Below are positions 25,047-33,444 of a stretch of DNA of 64,000 nt, one piece after another. The notes beneath the pieces are model-generated. The model was not told the DNA's origin and searched no databases. It saw only the letters and a list, made by a program, of their open reading frames with translations. Every line of letters starts with the position of its first letter. Positions within the stretch are counted from its first letter, which is position 1. The stretch is taken from assembly GCA_963774405.1 (NCBI GenBank), contig CAVZEV010000012.1, forward strand, positions 62,001 to 126,000, in the 5' to 3' direction. The position numbers and the translations under genes are program-made. Origin of the DNA: VRUE01 sp963774405 (GTDB lineage: Bacteria; Actinomycetota; Thermoleophilia; Solirubrobacterales; 70-9).

Positions 25047-25601
25047 ATGGCCGAGGCCTTCCACGTTGTGCCCACTCAGCAGCCGATGGGGAACGGGGTT
25101 CCCGTGCCCATTGGAACGACGGTCGGACTTGATCCCGCGCCTGCCATCTACAACCCCGGGGCGGAGAACGAAGTCTCCCGCCTGTTTCCCGACGGTCTAA
25201 CGCAGCATGGCAAGACCTATATGGCCAGCACACCTCCTGATCCTTCGCAGTGGCCATCCTGGGACATCGAGATATTTTTCGAGGCAGTTCGGCGCGCTGA
25301 TTTCCCCCAATCGCCTTCGCGGATGCAATCCGTCTTCGGCTTTGAATCCGTCGACGATGCCAGGACATTCGTCGGAGGTTTTCGCACCGGCGTGCCATGT
25401 GCGATTTATCGGGTGCAGGGAGAGGTTGCTCATAAGGCCAACATGTCCCTCCTCCAGGTAGGAGCTCTCCCCGGGGCAGTTCCCTTCGTGCACGCTCGGT
25501 CCTATTGGCTGGGAGAGCAGGGGTCTAAGCCCGCCCTTTGGGAGCTGCTGCTCACCCCGCCCGTCGAGTTCACCGACCTCATAGAGCCCGTGGTGAAGTA
25601 A
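25047..25601 (+). CDS. Uncharacterised protein, possibly DUF2441-like
   Basis: The 184-residue soluble protein begins MAEAFHVVPTQQPMGNGVPV. It contains the segments EIFFEAVRRADFPQSPSRMQSVFGFESVDDA and ARSYWLGEQGSKPALWELLLTPPVEF, which resemble the DUF2441-type pattern of unknown function. The base composition is lower than in rsmI and metG, with codons such as ATA and TTT, so it may be a recent insertion between them. I cannot assign a role. Confidence 0.55.
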   Translation: MAEAFHVVPTQQPMGNGVPVPIGTTVGLDPAPAIYNPGAENEVSRLFPDGLTQHGKTYMASTPPDPSQWPSWDIEIFFEAVRRADFPQSPSRMQSVFGFESVDDARTFVGGFRTGVPCAIYRVQGEVAHKANMSLLQVGALPGAVPFVHARSYWLGEQGSKPALWELLLTPPVEFTDLIEPVVK

Positions 25602-25647
25602 ATGCCAACGTGGCGGATCAATCGCTAGCGTGACTCTCAGATAGGCC

Positions 25648-27156
25648 ATGGGCAGCTACTACGTCACCACCCCGATCTACTACGTCAATGCGGAGCCGCA
25701 CCTCGGGCACGCGTACTCGACGATGGCGGCGGACGTGCTGGCGCGGCACATGCGGCAGCGGGGGGAGGACGTCTTCTTCCTCACCGGGACCGATGAGCAT
25801 GGGGAGCCGATTGAGACGGCGGCGGAGCGGGAGGGGATCTCGCCGCAGGAGCTGGCCGATCGCAATGCGGCCAAGTTCGAGGCGCTGGGGCCGATCATCG
25901 GGGCCAGCAACGACTTCTTCATCCGCACCTCGGACCCGCGGCACGAGGCGAAGGTGGCGGAGATCATCCAGCGGGTCTACGACAACGGCTGGGTCAGCAA
26001 GGGGACCTACGAAGGCTGGTATTGCCCGCGCTGCGCCGACTTCAAGACCGAGCGCGAGCTTGGGCCCGGAAACACCTGCCCGATCCACGAGATTCCGCTG
26101 GAGAAGGTGCGCGAGGAGAACTGGTTCTTCCGCCTCTCCGCCTTCCAGGGGCAGCTCGAAGACCTGTATGAGGCGCGGCCCGACTTCGTCGTGCCCGAGT
26201 TCCGCCGCAACGAGGCGGTCTCCTTCATCAAGGGCGGGCTGGAAGACGTCTCGCTCTCGCGGCCGACGCTGAAATGGGGGCTGCCGCTGCCCTGGGCCCC
26301 CGAGCAGCGGATGTACGTCTGGTTCGACGCCCTGCTCAACTACGTCACCGCGCTGACCTTCGCCCGCGAGGGCGAGGGCCTGAGCGAGCGCTACTGGCCC
26401 GCCAGCCTGCACGTGCTGGCCAAGGACATCCTCAAGTTCCACGCGGTGATCTGGCCCGCGCTCTGCCTCGCCGCCGACCTCGAGCCGCCGCAGCGGATGA
26501 CGATCCACGGCTACCTGCTGATGGGCGAGAAGAAGATGTCGAAGAGCCTCGGCAACGTGCTCGACCCCTTCGAGGTGATCGACCGCTTCGGCGCCGACGC
26601 GCTGCGCTTCTACCTCTTCCGCGAGGTCAGCTTCGGCCAGGACGGCTCGATCTCGACCGCCGGCTTCGAGTCCCGCTACGAGACCGAGCTCGCCAACGAC
26701 TACGGCAACCTGGCCAGCCGCGTGTTGGCGATGGTCGAGCGCTACCGGGCCGGCACGGTGCCGGTGGCGGCCGTGGATGCGGTGCTCGCCGAGGACTTCG
26801 AGGGTGCGGTGGGCCGCTTCAGCGAGCTGCTCGACCGGGCCGAGCTGACCCAGGCCCTGGAGGTTGCCTGGGCGCTGGTGCGGCGGCTCAACCGCTACGT
26901 CGAGGAGACCCAGCCCTGGGTCCTGGCCAAGGACGAGGCCGACCCCGAGCGCCTCGACGAGGTCCTCTACAACCTGGTCGAGGGGCTGCGGGTGACGACG
27001 CTGCTGCTCGTCCCCTACCTGCCGCAGACCAGCGAGACGCTGCTCGCGGCGCTCGCCGAAGAGGGTCGCGCCCTGGCTGAGCTCGGCTCGCGCCCCGGCG
27101 GCCAGAGCGTCGAGCGGGTGCCGCCGCTCTTTCCCAAGATCGAGGCGCCGGCCTAG
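25648..27156 (+). CDS. metG: Methionyl-tRNA synthetase
   Basis: The 502-residue class I synthetase has the HIGH-equivalent PHLGHAYSTMAADVLARH (residues about 12-29), a zinc knuckle YCPRCADFKTERELG...NTCPIH (about 125-148), and KMSKSLGNVLDPFEVIDRFG (KMSKS about residue 296). The anticodon-binding helical domain follows with RLNRYVEETQPWVLAKDE. There is no C-terminal tRNA-binding extension. The stop overlaps the ABC ATPase start by one base. Confidence 0.95.
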   Translation: MGSYYVTTPIYYVNAEPHLGHAYSTMAADVLARHMRQRGEDVFFLTGTDEHGEPIETAAEREGISPQELADRNAAKFEALGPIIGASNDFFIRTSDPRHEAKVAEIIQRVYDNGWVSKGTYEGWYCPRCADFKTERELGPGNTCPIHEIPLEKVREENWFFRLSAFQGQLEDLYEARPDFVVPEFRRNEAVSFIKGGLEDVSLSRPTLKWGLPLPWAPEQRMYVWFDALLNYVTALTFAREGEGLSERYWPASLHVLAKDILKFHAVIWPALCLAADLEPPQRMTIHGYLLMGEKKMSKSLGNVLDPFEVIDRFGADALRFYLFREVSFGQDGSISTAGFESRYETELANDYGNLASRVLAMVERYRAGTVPVAAVDAVLAEDFEGAVGRFSELLDRAELTQALEVAWALVRRLNRYVEETQPWVLAKDEADPERLDEVLYNLVEGLRVTTLLLVPYLPQTSETLLAALAEEGRALAELGSRPGGQSVERVPPLFPKIEAPA

Positions 27157-27998
27157 TGGCGGCGGTCCTTGCCGCCCGCGCCCTGCGCAAGTCCTACCGC
27201 GGCAAGGAGGCACTGGTCGGGGTCGACCTCGAGGTCGACGCGGGGGAGCTGCTCGGCCTGCTCGGGCCCAACGGCGCCGGCAAGTCGACCCTGACCAAGA
27301 TCGCCTGCGGCCTGGTCCGGCCCAGCGGCGGCGGCGTCGAGGTGCTGGGGCGCCCGGCCGGCTCGCCCCCGGCGCGGGCCGCGATCGGCTACCTCGCCGA
27401 GCTCTTTCGCTTCCCCGGCTGGTGCTCGGCCGACGAGCTGCTGGTGCTGCACCAACGGCTCTGCGGCTCGGACGGCGGGGTGAGCGAGCGGGCCGAGCTG
27501 CTCGAGCTGGTCGAGCTCAGCCACGCCGCCGGCACCCGGGTGGAGACGATGTCGAAGGGGATGCAGCAGCGGCTCGGCATCGCCCAGGCCCTGGTCGGGT
27601 CGCCGCGCCTGCTGCTGCTCGACGAGCCGACCAGCGCCCTCGATCCGGTCGGGCGGCGGATCGTCCGCGGCCTGCTCGAAGAGCTGCGCCGCCGCGACGT
27701 CGCGGTGCTGCTCAACTCGCACCTGCTCAGCGAGGTCGAGCTGGTCTGCGACCGGGTCGCGATCATCGCCGACGGCAGGCTGGTCCGCGAGGGGCGCCCG
27801 GCCGACCTCGAGCGCCCGCGTGGGGTCGAGGTCGAGACCGCGAACGGGGTCAGGCTCTTCGAGGGGGCCGGGCGGGATGAGGCGCCGGAGATCGTCGCGC
27901 GGCTGGTCGCCGAGGGCGAGCGGATCCATCGGGTCGAGGTGCTGAGCAGCACGCTCGAGGAGGTCTACCTCGACGCCGTGCAGGGCCGGACGGGCTGA
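27156..27998 (+). CDS. ABC transporter ATP-binding protein
   Basis: The 280-residue ATPase has Walker A LLGPNGAGKSTLTKIACG, signature MSKGMQQRLGIAQAL and Walker B LLLLDEPTSALDPVGRR followed by the H-loop LLNSHLLSEVELVCDRV. The C-terminal ~70 residues match the usual tail of CcmA/NatA-type exporters. It pairs with the permease at 28004, 5 bp downstream, and together they would form an ABC-2-type exporter of unknown substrate. GTG start overlapping the metG stop. Confidence 0.9.
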   Translation: MAAVLAARALRKSYRGKEALVGVDLEVDAGELLGLLGPNGAGKSTLTKIACGLVRPSGGGVEVLGRPAGSPPARAAIGYLAELFRFPGWCSADELLVLHQRLCGSDGGVSERAELLELVELSHAAGTRVETMSKGMQQRLGIAQALVGSPRLLLLDEPTSALDPVGRRIVRGLLEELRRRDVAVLLNSHLLSEVELVCDRVAIIADGRLVREGRPADLERPRGVEVETANGVRLFEGAGRDEAPEIVARLVAEGERIHRVEVLSSTLEEVYLDAVQGRTG

Positions 27999-28003
27999 GC
28001 CGG

Positions 28004-28863
28004 ATGGCGCGCTCCGTCACCACCGTGATCGGCTACGCCCTGCGTGAGGGCCTGCGCCGCCGCGTCTTCCTCGCCGTGCTGCTGCTCTCGCTCGGCTTCC
28101 TGGCGCTCTACGGGGTCGGCGCGCACTTCGCCTTCCGCGACGCCAGCGGTTTCGCCGGCCCCGAACCGAAGATCCTCGACCCCAAGGCCTTCACCGGGGC
28201 GACGATCTTCGGCATGGCGATGTTCACCACGCTCTTCCTCGGCTCCGTGCTCGCCGTCTTCCTCACCCTGGGGATCGTCCGCGGCGACGCCGAGAGCGGC
28301 CTGCTGCAGCCGCTGGTCGTGCGCCCGATCGGTCGCACGACGCTGCTGCTCTCGCGCTTCCTCGCCGCCGCGGGCCTCACCGCCGCCTATGTGCTCGTGA
28401 TGTACGGGGCGGCCCTGGCGATCACCTGGCAGACCGGGCACTGGGCGCCCGACCACCTGCTCGGCCCCGCCCTCGCCGTGGCGCTCGCCGTGGCGATCGT
28501 CGCCGCGCTCTCCCTGCTCACCTCGACCTTCCTCTCGGTGACGGCGCAGGGGATCGTCGTCTTCATGGTCTACGGCGCCGGCCTCACCGCCGGCCTGCTG
28601 GCCCAGATCGGCCACGCGATCCACTCCGACACCCTGCACTCGATCGGCCACACCGCCAGCTGGTCTTCCCCTTCGAGGGCCTCTACGCCGCCGCCCTCCA
28701 CGCCCTGATCTCCAACACCTCCGGCCTCACCGGCGTCGTCCTGCAGCTCGGGCCGTTCGGCGGCTCCGAAGCTGCGAGCCCCGGCCTGATCGTCTGGGCC
28801 TTCGTCTACACAGCGGGCGTTCTCGCCCTTGCGGCGGCCGTCTTCGCCCGCCGCGACCTCTGA
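28004..28863 (+). CDS. ABC-2-type permease (one frameshift near 28661)
   Basis: The open frame runs from ATG 28004 to about 28661 with TM helices such as VFLAVLLLSLGFLALYGVG and ALAVALAVAIVAALSLLTS. A one-base loss then shifts the frame. The rest reads VFPFEGLYAAALHALISNT and ends with a last TM and AAAVFARRDL, stop 28861-28863. The product is ~286 residues with about six TM helices and is the partner of the ATPase at 27156. Frameshift is more likely a base-call error than a real mutation because the downstream coding is clean. Confidence 0.75.
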
Positions 28864-28866
28864 CGA

Positions 28867-28911
28867 GGTGCAACGTTTTGTGGTCCTAGGAGGGCCGTAA
28901 GACGTTGCACC
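28867..28911. repeat. Palindromic repeat, family 3, copy A
   Basis: Arms GGTGCAACGT (28867-28876) and ACGTTGCACC (28902-28911). The inner stem continues through G-T wobble pairs around TCCTAGGA. Its 45 bp equals the family-1 length. It fills the whole gap between the convergent permease and oxidase stops. Confidence 0.8.
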
Positions 28912-28912
28912 G

Positions 28913-30076
28913 CTATCGGGCCTCCGAGAGCGCGTCCGGGCCTAGCTGGTCCGGGCTCGTGTAGCCACACAGCGCCAGCGTCAGGTCCAGCTCGGCCAGC
29001 ACCATCCGCAGCACGGTTTCGACTCCCTGCTGGCCCTCGAGGGCGAGCCCCCAGATGTAGGGGCGGCCGAGGCAGACGGCGTCGGCGCCGAGGGCGAGCG
29101 CCTTGATCGCGTCGCTGCCGCTGCGGATGCCGCTGTCGAAGAGGATCGCCAGCTCGTCGCCGGCCGCCTCGGCAATCGCCGGCAGGGCGTCGAGCGCGCC
29201 GATCGCGCCGTCAACCTGGCGGCCGCCGTGGTTGGAGACGATCACGCCGTCGATGCCGCGCGCCGCGGCTTCGCGGGCGTCGTCGGCATGCTGGATCCCC
29301 TTGATCACGATCGGCAGCTCGGTCTGCTCGCGCAGCCAGGCGAGGTCATCCCAGCTCAGCGCGGGATTGGCCTGGACACCGAGGAAGTGGCCGGTGGCGG
29401 TGGCCATGTCATCCTCGGGCGGCTTCTCCAGGCCCGCTCGGAAGACCGGGTCCTGGAAGTAGTTGGCTACGCCCATGCCGTTGAGGAAGGGCAGCCAGGC
29501 CTGCTGCAGATCGCGCGGCTTCCAGCCCGGGATGAAGGTGTCGACGGTGAGCACGATCGCGCCGTAGCCGGCCGCCTCGGCGCGGCCGACGAAGCTGGCG
29601 GCGATGGCGCGGTCGTTGGGCCAGTAGAGCTGGAACCAGCGCGGCGCCTCGCCACCGGCCGCGGCGATCTCCTCGAGCGTGAAGTGGGAGTTGGTGCTGG
29701 CGATCATCGGCAGGCCGAGGGCCGCCGCCGCCCGCGCGGTCGCCTGCTCGCCGTCGGGGTGGACGATCCTCTGCACGCCGATCGGCGCCAGCAGCAGCGG
29801 CGCCGGCATCTCCGTGCCGAGCAGGGTGGTTGAGAGGTCGCGCGAGGAGACGTCGCGCAGCATTCGCGGCACGATCCGCCGCCGCCGCAAGGCCTCGCGG
29901 TTGGCGTCCATTGTGCCCTCGCTGCCGGCCCCGGCGAAGACGTAGTTGGCGGTCCGCTCGTCCATCGTCTCCTCAGCGAGCCGCTCCAGCTCGGCCACCG
30001 AGACCGGCACGCTCGGCGTCTCGCCGCCGAGGCCGAGGGCGTAGATCTGACGGTAGTAGTCGGCGAAATCTCCCAT
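28913..30076 (-). CDS. FMN-dependent alpha-hydroxy-acid dehydrogenase (L-lactate dehydrogenase type)
   Basis: The 387-residue enzyme has the LldD/glycolate-oxidase barrel: APIGVQRIVHPDGEQATARAA, STNSHFTLEEIAAAGG, FQLYWPNDR, LTVDTFIPGWKPRD, IVIKGIQHADDAREAAARG, VSNHGGRQVDGAIGAL with the catalytic His and substrate Arg, and FDSGIRSGSDAIKALALGADAVCLGRPY at the FMN phosphate site. It oxidises L-lactate or a related 2-hydroxy acid. The minus-strand -10 TAGCCT (30087-30092) is 10 bp from the ATG. Confidence 0.92.
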   Translation of the reverse strand: MGDFADYYRQIYALGLGGETPSVPVSVAELERLAEETMDERTANYVFAGAGSEGTMDANREALRRRRIVPRMLRDVSSRDLSTTLLGTEMPAPLLLAPIGVQRIVHPDGEQATARAAAALGLPMIASTNSHFTLEEIAAAGGEAPRWFQLYWPNDRAIAASFVGRAEAAGYGAIVLTVDTFIPGWKPRDLQQAWLPFLNGMGVANYFQDPVFRAGLEKPPEDDMATATGHFLGVQANPALSWDDLAWLREQTELPIVIKGIQHADDAREAAARGIDGVIVSNHGGRQVDGAIGALDALPAIAEAAGDELAILFDSGIRSGSDAIKALALGADAVCLGRPYIWGLALEGQQGVETVLRMVLAELDLTLALCGYTSPDQLGPDALSEAR

Positions 30077-30155
30077 TCAGCGCTGGAGGCTATCCGGGCG
30101 AAGCCGAAGAGAGACCATCGGATATTTGCTGAGTAATTTGATGCCCTTGTACTTT

Positions 30156-30175
30156 ATTACCTAATTTTAGGTAAT
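30156..30175. promoter_or_regulatory. AT-rich 20-bp perfect palindrome upstream of the collagen-like gene
   Basis: ATTACCTAAT and its complement are adjacent in an unusually AT-rich stretch (30140-30180), 63 bp before the ATG. A dimeric repressor or MarR-type site is a reasonable reading. No regulator gene is next to it. Confidence 0.4.
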
Positions 30176-30238
30176 ACCAGATAGATCGATCGCTGGCTTT
30201 CCTTGCTTGGTCTGCCGGCTGAAGGGAGGTTCTCGACC

Positions 30239-30904
30239 ATGGACAAAAACGCTGCATTCCACGGAATCGTCAACTATCGGAGGGCGCCGAGATGGCTGGC
30301 GGCGCTGGCCGTCGCATCGCTGCTGCTCGCCGCTCTTGCGAGCAGCGCAGTCGCGAGAGGGCCGGTCGGCAGGGACGGCCGAATCCACGCCTGCTACCGG
30401 GTCAAGGGCAAGCCCAAGGGAGCCATGCGCGTCGTGCGCAGCGCTCGCGCCCACTGCCGCCGGGGAGAGCGGAAGGTCAGCTGGAGCATCGCCTCGATGC
30501 CGGGCCCGGCCGGTCAGAACGGCCAGAACGGCCAGGGCCAGGTCGGCCAGAGCGGCGCCGCCGGCAGCGCCGGGACGACGAGCAAAGAAGCGACTCTGCA
30601 GACGGAGGTCGCCGGCCTGACGCTCAAGGTCGAAAGCCTCGAAGGGGTGCTCGAAGGGGTCGGCCACGAAAGCTTGACCAACGCCCTGAGCGCCGTCGGG
30701 GGGCTGAGCAACGGCGAACTGACCGAAGCCGTGGGCCTGGCGCCGGTGGTCGAAACGCTCTGCACCCAGAACGAAGAACTGGGCGAACAGATCAACCTCA
30801 TCTCCGGCGTGGTCGAAGGCCTTGGCCTGAGCCCGGCCCTGGAAGCGATCGGGCTGCTCCAGATCCCGGCCCTGCCTGCGGATCTGCCGCCGCTCGGCTG
30901 CTAG
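30239..30904 (+). CDS. Secreted protein with a short collagen-like segment
   Basis: The protein (221 residues) starts at ATG 30239, 8 nt after GAAGGGAGGT, one of the clearest ribosome sites here. A signal peptide/TM (WLAALAVASLLLAALASSAV) is followed by a small Cys-containing domain with IHACYRVKGKPKGAMRVV and a matching Cys at ARAHCRRGERK, then Gly-rich GPAGQNGQNGQ repeats, then a long helical stalk. Similar exported proteins are common in Solirubrobacter-like genomes (recalled, not checked). Glutamate codons are nearly all GAA. Function unknown; a surface or spore-coat-like role is speculation. Confidence 0.7.
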   Translation: MDKNAAFHGIVNYRRAPRWLAALAVASLLLAALASSAVARGPVGRDGRIHACYRVKGKPKGAMRVVRSARAHCRRGERKVSWSIASMPGPAGQNGQNGQGQVGQSGAAGSAGTTSKEATLQTEVAGLTLKVESLEGVLEGVGHESLTNALSAVGGLSNGELTEAVGLAPVVETLCTQNEELGEQINLISGVVEGLGLSPALEAIGLLQIPALPADLPPLGC

Positions 30905-30965
30905 CCGCGCCGCCTCTGCAAACCGCGACCCGCGCGCCTTCGGGCGCACGGGTCGCGCTCGTTCC

Positions 30966-30971
30966 TAGACT
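30966..30971 (+). promoter_or_regulatory. -10 element TAGACT of tatD
   Basis: TAGACT ends 7 bp before GTG 30979, leaderless spacing; no ribosome-binding sequence is present. Confidence 0.4.
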
Positions 30972-30978
30972 GCGGGGG

Positions 30979-31751
30979 GTGATCGACTCCCACACCCACC
31001 TCTTTCTCTGCGAGCGGCCCGAGGGCGAGGTGGTTGCGGCGGCGCATGAGGCCGGGGTGGAGCGGATGCTCAACGTCGGCCTCGACGCCGAGACCAACCT
31101 CGCCGCGGTCGGCGCCGCCGGGCGCCACGAGGGCGTCTTCGCCACCGTCGGCTGCCACCCGACCGAGGCGGCCGGATTCGACGACGCCCGCGCCGCGGAG
31201 ATCGCGCGGCTGGCCGCCGAGAACGAGAAGGTGCGGGCGATCGGCGAGACCGGGATCGACTACTACCGCGAGTCGGCGAGCCCGGCCGACCAGCACCGGG
31301 CCTTCGAGGCCCAGATCGAGATCGCCCGCGAGCGTGGCCTGCCGATCGTGATCCACGCCCGCGACCCCGAGGGCGAGACCGGCGCGGTCGACGACGTCTT
31401 CGCGATCCTCGACCGCCGCGCCGAGGGCGTCGCCGTGATCCTGCACTGCTTCCTCGCGCCCTGGCGGGTCGCAGGACGCGATCGAGCGCGGCTGGTACTG
31501 CTCCTTCGCGGGCATCGTCACCTTCCCCAGCGCCGGGGAGCTGCGCGAGGCCGCCGCCAAGCTGCCCGACGAGCTGCGTCCTGGTCGAGACCGACGCGCC
31601 CTACCTGGCGCCGCAGCCGGTGCGCGGCAAGCCCAACGAGCCGCGCCACGTCGTCTCCACCGCCGAGACCGTGGCCGAGGTCCGCGGCGTCACCTACGCC
31701 GAGCTGGAGCGCACGGTGGAGGCCAACGCCCGGGCGCTCTTCGGCTGGTAG
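30979..31751 (+). CDS. tatD: TatD-family metal-dependent hydrolase (two one-base insertions)
   Basis: From GTG 30979 the protein begins VIDSHTHLFLCERPEGEV with the HxH metal site. It contains VGCHPTEAAGF, AIGETGIDYYRES and IVIHARDPEGET, then HCFLAPWRVA. Extra bases near 31475 and 31580 break the frame. With both removed, ERGWYCSFAGIVTF and LVETDAPYLAPQPVRGKPNEP follow. Length 773 minus 2 gives 257 codons. TatD is a Mg-dependent 3'-5' DNase/RNase. Its position before rsmA and ispE is a common bacterial arrangement. Confidence 0.85.
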
Positions 31752-31756
31752 CGCGG

Positions 31757-32528
31757 GTGGTCCGCCTCGGGCAGAACTTCCTCGCCGACCCGAACCTGCT
31801 CGACGCGATCGTCCGCGACGCCGAGCTGCGCCGCGAGCGACGTCGTGCTCGAGGTCGGCGCCGGAGAAGGGGTGCTGAGCGAGCGGCTGGCCGAGGTCGT
31901 CGCCCACCTGCACTCGGTCGAGCTCGACCGGGGGCTGGAGCAGGCGCTGCGAGCCGCTGGCGGCGCGGCCCAACGTCGAGCCTGCACTGGGGCGACGCGA
32001 TGAGGCTCGACTTCGCCGCGCTGCGAGCCGCCGCCGACGGCGATCGTCGCCAACCTTCCCTACGCGGTGGCGACGCCGGTGATCCTGCGCACGATCGAGC
32101 AGCTGCCCTCGCTGCGCACCTGGACGGTGATGGTGCAGCGCGAGATCGCCGACCGGCTGCGCGCCGCGCCCGGCAGCCGGACCTACGGCTCGCCGAGCGT
32201 GCTGGTCCAGCTCGCCTGCGAGGTGCGGCTGGCTGCGCAAGGTCGACCCGGCGGTCTTCCGCCCGCGGCCGCGGGTCGACTCGGCGATCCTCGCGCCTGC
32301 GCCGCACCGGGCCCGGCGCCGACGCGCCGACGCGCGAGCTGGTCCGGGCGGCCTTCGCCCACCGCCGCAAGGCGCTGGCGCGCTCGCTCGAGCACGTCCA
32401 GCCGGGCGTCGCTGGCAGCGGCCCGGGCGGCGCTGGAGGAGCTGGGCCTGCCCGCGGACGCCCGCGCCGAGGCGCTCGCGCCCGAGGAGTTCGCCGCCCT
32501 GTCCGCGAAGCTGCGCGGCAGCGACTGA
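31757..32528 (+). CDS. rsmA: 16S rRNA dimethyladenosine transferase (seven one-base insertions)
   Basis: The product begins VRLGQNFLADPNLLDAIV. Removing single bases near 31838, 31950, 31981, 32024, 32232, 32293 and 32411 gives DVVLEVGAGEGVLSERLAE (SAM loop), LEPPPTAIVANLPYAVATPVI (the catalytic NLPY motif), and KVDPAVFRPRPRVDSAIL. Length 772 minus 7 gives 255 codons ending LSAKLRGSD. The enzyme dimethylates two adenines near the 3' end of 16S rRNA. So many isolated insertions in a conserved gene suggest sequence error, not decay. Confidence 0.85.
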
Positions 32529-32543
32529 GAGCCCCAGCCGACG

Positions 32544-33386
32544 ATGCAGATCCACGCCCCCGCAAAGCTCAACCTCTGCCTCTACCTCGGCGCCCGCCGC
32601 GAGGACGGCCTGCACGAGCTCTGCTCGCTGTTCGAGCCGCTGGCGCTGGCCGACCTCGACTCGCAGGTCGGTCAGCCGGACGGCGCGAGCGCGACGAGGT
32701 CGTCTGCCCGGGGGTCGAGGGAGAGAACCTGGCCGCGCGGGCGCTGGCGGCCCTGCGCGAGCGCGGGCTGGGAACGCCCGCCGCTGCGGGTCGAGATCGA
32801 GAAGCGCATCCCGGTCGCCGCCGGGCTGGGGGGCGGCAGCGCCGACGCGGCCGCGATGCTGCGCCTGGCCGCGCGGCGAGGTTGACGGACCTGCGAGGAG
32901 ATCGCGCGCCGGGCTGGGCGCCGACGTGCCCTCGCAGCTCGACGCCGGCCCTCGCGCTGGTGAGTGGCGCGGGGGAGAGCGGTCGAGCGCCTGCCGCAGC
33001 CGGCGCCGCACGCGGTCGTCCTGCTGCCCGGCGGCGGCGGGCTCGGCACCGCTGAGGTCTTCGCCGAGGCCGACCGGCTCGGGCTCGGCCGCGGCGACGC
33101 CGAGCTGGACGAGCTGGCCGCGCGGCTGCGCGCGGCTGCCGGCGCCGGCGCCTCGCCGCTCGCCTACCCGGAGCTGCTGGTCAACGACCTCGAGCCGGCG
33201 GCGCGCTCGCTGCGCCCCGAGATCGGCGAGGCCCTCGATGCGCTGCGCGATGCCGGCGCCCCGCACGCGCTGCTCACCGGCTCGGGCCCGACCGCCTTCG
33301 GCCTCTTCGCCGACCTGGCGGCGGCCCGAGCCGTGGCCGCGGCGCTCGACCGCGACGACGCCATCGCCTGCGAGGCCCGCCGATGA
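32544..33386 (+). CDS. ispE: 4-diphosphocytidyl-2-C-methyl-D-erythritol kinase (nine one-base insertions)
   Basis: The GHMP kinase begins MQIHAPAKLNLCLYLGARREDGLHEL. It has IPVAAGLGGGSADAAAMLRL as ATP loop, and VSGAGE and HALLTGSGPTAFGLFADL further on. About nine single G/C insertions interrupt it between 32668 and 32990. Length 843 minus 9 gives 278 codons. It acts in the MEP isoprenoid pathway and is essential where that pathway is the only one. The rsmA-ispE adjacency is typical of Actinobacteria. A family-1 palindrome begins 3 bp after its stop. Confidence 0.85.
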
Positions 33387-33388
33387 GC

Positions 33389-33435
33389 TTCCGGTGCGCC
33401 TTTGCCCCGATATACAGGGATAAAGCGCACCGGAA
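33389..33435. repeat. Palindromic repeat, family 1, copy 3
   Basis: TTCCGGTGCGC (33389-33399) and GCGCACCGGAA (33425-33435) flank a centre with CCCCGATATACAGGG. It lies between the ispE stop and the DedA-PAP2 start, probably inside one operon. Confidence 0.9.
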
Positions 33436-33444
33436 GGGGTTGCG

